Assembly: GCA_964433975.1 (NCBI GenBank)
Contig: CAYSSS010000074.1
Span: 1-7,585 of the forward strand
Direction of reading: 5' to 3'
Origin: 2-01-FULL-45-10 sp964433975
GTDB lineage: Bacteria > Omnitrophota > Gorgyraeia > 2-01-FULL-45-10
Length of the DNA stretch: 7,585 nucleotides
The notes under the pieces were generated by a model that did no database searches, was not told where the DNA came from, and worked only from the letters and a program-made list of their open reading frames with translations. Below, piece by piece: positions 5,765 to 7,585 of this stretch (its first letter is position 1; each line of letters starts with the position of its first letter). The translations under genes and the position numbers were made by a program.

Positions 5765-6849
5765 ATAGGGCAATAACGGTGACTGTGGATCTCGGCAGGC
5801 GTGAAGATTGGACGGCCGGGGAGCGTTCTCATGAATTAAGAGAGCTTGCCGCATCGTGCGGTATCTTGGTCATCAAAGAGCTGATAGTCAACAGGGACAG
5901 GATAGACCCGGCGCACTACATAGGTTCGGGCAAGGTGGATGAGATAGCCAAAATTTGCGCCGAAGAGAAGATGGATGCGGTAATATTCAATAATGAGCTC
6001 ACGGGAAGCCAGGAGAAGAACCTCGAGAGGATCATAAAGGCCAAGATAATCGACAGGACACAATTGATTCTCGATATATTCGCGCGCAGGGCGCATTCGA
6101 ATGAAGGCAAGCTGCAGGTAGAGCTGGCCAGGTTGTTATATTTGCTTCCCAGGCTTACCGGCAAAGGCGTGGAGATGTCGCGCCCCGGAGGGGGTATCGG
6201 GACGAGCGGCCCGGGCGAGCAGAAGCTCGAGGTGGACAGGCGCAGAATAAACTCCCGAATGTCGCGTTTAAAGAGAGAGCTCGAGGGCTTAAGCAGGCGG
6301 CGCGGTATGATGCGCAAGAGAAGGACGAGAAACTCCCTGCCGGCCATAGCGATAGTGGGGTATACAAATTCAGGCAAGTCGACCCTTATCAACGCATTGA
6401 CGTCTTCGAGCGTGGTTGTGCAGGACAAGCTATTTTCGACGCTCGACCCTACGGTGCGCAGATTCGTGCTGCCGGGCAGGCGCGAGATACTATTTATCGA
6501 TACCGTGGGCTTCATCGACAGGCTGCCGCACAACCTGATCGAGGCTTTCAAAGCGACGCTGGAGGAGGTGTCGCAGGCCGATATGCTTCTGCACGTGGTA
6601 GATATAAGCCACCCGAAGGCGAAAGAGCAGTCGGGCTCTGTATACAGGGTGCTGGATGAGATAGGCGCCAAAGGCAAACCGGTGATCACGGCGCTCAATA
6701 AGATAGATAAAGTATCGGACAGGTCCTTTATCGATAAAGTACAGCCATTGTTCATCAATCCCATCCCGATATCCGCCTTAAAGAGAGAGGGATTTGAGAG
6801 CCTCATAGCGGGCATAACAAGTATAAGAACAAATCCCCAAATTACTTGA
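5761..6849 (+). CDS. hflX: Ribosome-associated GTPase HflX, short form
   Basis: A 362-residue GTPase that binds the large ribosomal subunit and, in studied bacteria, splits stalled or hibernating 70S ribosomes under stress. The N-terminal HflX domain contains NRDRIDPAHYIGSGKVDEI, the DRTQLILDIFARRA segment, and the Gly-rich SRPGGGIGTSGPGE(QK) loop (140-155), followed by a basic coiled helix. The G domain shows G1 GYTNSGKST (200-208), G2 around FSTLDPTVR (225-233), G3 DTVG (247-250), G4 NKID (313-316) and G5 SAL (338-340). It ends soon after G5, lacking the extra C-terminal domain of the roughly 420-residue E. coli protein. The GTG start overlaps the miaA stop. The stop TGA (6847-6849) lies within the -35 box of the next promoter. 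Confidence 0.95.
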   Translation: MNRAITVTVDLGRREDWTAGERSHELRELAASCGILVIKELIVNRDRIDPAHYIGSGKVDEIAKICAEEKMDAVIFNNELTGSQEKNLERIIKAKIIDRTQLILDIFARRAHSNEGKLQVELARLLYLLPRLTGKGVEMSRPGGGIGTSGPGEQKLEVDRRRINSRMSRLKRELEGLSRRRGMMRKRRTRNSLPAIAIVGYTNSGKSTLINALTSSSVVVQDKLFSTLDPTVRRFVLPGRREILFIDTVGFIDRLPHNLIEAFKATLEEVSQADMLLHVVDISHPKAKEQSGSVYRVLDEIGAKGKPVITALNKIDKVSDRSFIDKVQPLFINPIPISALKREGFESLIAGITSIRTNPQIT

Positions 6850-6873
6850 CAAAAACGCCATTTGTGGTAGACT
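6846..6873 (+). promoter_or_regulatory. Sigma70-like promoter of hrcA
   Basis: TTGACA at 6846-6851 is a perfect -35 box and overlaps the hflX stop codon. TAGACT at 6868-6873, 16 bases on, is a fair -10 box matching TATAAT at four positions. The expected transcription start falls at about 6880, inside the CIRCE operator, which is the usual arrangement for HrcA-controlled promoters. Confidence 0.72.
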
Positions 6874-6878
6874 ACGTA

Positions 6879-6905
6879 TTAGCACTCTAAATTAAAGAGT
6901 GCTAA
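6879..6905. promoter_or_regulatory. CIRCE operator (HrcA binding site)
   Basis: TTAGCACTC (6879-6887), a nine-base spacer, and GAGTGCTAA (6897-6905) form a perfect match to the canonical CIRCE inverted repeat. HrcA bound here blocks transcription. GroEL normally keeps HrcA active, so unfolded protein titrating GroEL relieves repression on heat shock. Placement just upstream of hrcA indicates autoregulation and control of the chaperone genes expected downstream. Confidence 0.98.
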
Positions 6906-6915
6906 TTCTTGTATA

Positions 6916-6947
6916 GTCCCGCACATTCTTAAAAGGGGTGCGGGGAC
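6916..6947 (+). repeat. Strong hairpin in the hrcA leader
   Basis: GTCCCGCAC (6916-6924) pairs with GTGCGGGGAC (6938-6947) with one bulged G, around a 13-base loop. The stem ends directly before the ribosome binding site. No T-run follows, so it is not a standard intrinsic terminator. It could tune translation or mRNA stability, or be a dispersed REP-like palindrome. Confidence 0.65.
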
Positions 6948-6956
6948 GAAGGAAGG
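6948..6956 (+). promoter_or_regulatory. Ribosome binding site deciding the hrcA start
   Basis: GAAGGAAGG ends six bases before GTG 6963. An in-frame TTG at 6957 directly abuts the site and is too close, while the in-frame ATG at 6999 lies inside the conserved DNA-binding domain. GTG 6963 is therefore preferred. Confidence 0.75.
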
Positions 6957-6962
6957 TTGAGG

Positions 6963-7585
6963 GTGAACCCGAATAAGCGAAGAGAGCAGATCCTGGAGAT
7001 GATCATCGACCGGTATATCGAGTCGGCCGAGCCGGTGGGCTCGAGAGCGATCTCGAGAAAGCTCGGCCTTTCGAGCGCCACGATACGCAACGTCATGAGC
7101 GATCTCGAGGATGAGGGCTATATAACGCATCCCCATACCTCAGCCGGAAGGGTACCCACCGATAAAGGATACCGTTACTACATAACGGCCCTTATGCACA
7201 GGAAGAATCTTAACGAAAAAGTTGTAAAGATGGTGGAGGCTCAGTACCACCAGAGGGTGCAGAACCTTGGGGATGTCCTTGAGAAGACCTCCCATCTGAT
7301 ATCCAGCCTCACCAACTATGTCGGCGTGACTATGGTGCCCGCCTGCCTCGATGGCCATAGCAAGCAGTCGGGCAGGCCGGGCGTAGAGAAGCTCTATCTC
7401 GACGGCGCAAGCCATCTGATGGAGCAGCCGGAATTCCAGGATATCTCAAAGCTTCACAATCTCTTCAAGTGCCTGGAGGACCGGGTAAGTATATTGAAGG
7501 TCCTTTGCGATTCACCCGATGACGACAGGCTGACCATACATATAGGTAAAGAGAATAAGTCGAGTAGCTTAAGCGAGTGCAGTAT
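6963..7585 (+). CDS. hrcA: Heat-inducible transcription repressor HrcA, compact form (3' partial)
   Basis: The 207 visible codons begin with the HrcA winged-helix domain: RREQILEMIIDRYIESAEPVGSR (5-27), then SSATIRNVMSDLEDEGYI and HTSAGRVPTDKGYRYY (37-73). A linker helix follows to SSLTNYVGVTMVPA (114-127). From there the protein passes within about 16 residues to KLYLDGASHLMEQPEFQD (143-160), the motif that in typical HrcA of about 340 residues lies near residue 250. Most of the central GAF-like and inserted dimerisation region therefore seems absent, about 100 residues. The C-terminal motif continues as IHIGKEN (192-198) and LSECS, and runs off the window. The frame is open throughout, with no sign of a sequence break. 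HrcA represses its own operon through the CIRCE site upstream; grpE and dnaK are expected next but are not visible. Family identity is certain; the effect of the deletion is unknown. Confidence 0.93.
   Translation, partial: MNPNKRREQILEMIIDRYIESAEPVGSRAISRKLGLSSATIRNVMSDLEDEGYITHPHTSAGRVPTDKGYRYYITALMHRKNLNEKVVKMVEAQYHQRVQNLGDVLEKTSHLISSLTNYVGVTMVPACLDGHSKQSGRPGVEKLYLDGASHLMEQPEFQDISKLHNLFKCLEDRVSILKVLCDSPDDDRLTIHIGKENKSSSLSECS

Noticed and set aside
5916..6815. A 299-codon open frame on the minus strand
   Set aside because: It is antisense to hflX and arises from that gene's codon pattern; the Ser/Leu-rich product has no recognisable domain.
6916..6947. Hairpin as an intrinsic terminator for the hflX operon
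   Set aside because: No U-tract follows; the stem is followed by GAAGGAAGG and lies downstream of the hrcA promoter.

Overview
The window looks like bacterial chromosome, probably from an uncultivated Gram-negative-type lineage. Moderate-to-high GC core genes that use many ATA and AGG/AGA codons, a compact HrcA and a small LapA-type relic are compatible with Omnitrophota or a neighbouring PVC-type lineage. That placement is inference from gene style; no rRNA or marker gene is present to test it. All supported genes lie on the + strand.

Left region (1-1258): the C-terminal part of a response-regulator receiver domain (cut by the window edge), a PilZ-domain protein one base after it, and a GDT1/TMEM165-family (UPF0016) cation transporter with two EMGDKT motifs.

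Middle region (about 1259-2682): an AT-rich islet whose base use differs from both flanks (28% GC at 1441-1500 and 32% at 2041-2100, against 50% at 2761-2820, hand-counted). It holds a decayed fragment resembling the N-terminus of a MiaB-family protein, an unrecognised 138-residue three-helix membrane protein with a Cys motif, an intact iron-type superoxide dismutase, and a broken LapA-domain gene whose reading frame is cut by one TAA where the family normally has Gln. I read this as acquired or rearranged DNA inserted just upstream of miaB.

Right region (2683-6849): four tightly overlapping genes, miaB, a TPR+SPOR envelope protein, miaA and hflX, which look like one transcript. MiaA and MiaB carry out successive steps of ms2i6A37 tRNA modification. 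HflX is a ribosome-associated GTPase, and miaA-hflX linkage is also known from E. coli.

Right end (6846-7585): a sigma70-like promoter, a perfect CIRCE operator, a strong hairpin in the leader, and the start of hrcA, the CIRCE repressor. This is the usual head of an hrcA-grpE-dnaK heat-shock operon, the rest of which lies outside the window. The visible HrcA appears to lack about 100 residues of its central domain while keeping both the DNA-binding end and the C-terminal motif.

I do not see a complete, undescribed multi-gene system. The most unusual items are the two relic genes bounding the AT-rich islet, the compact HrcA, the leader hairpin, and a tandem repeat inside miaB.
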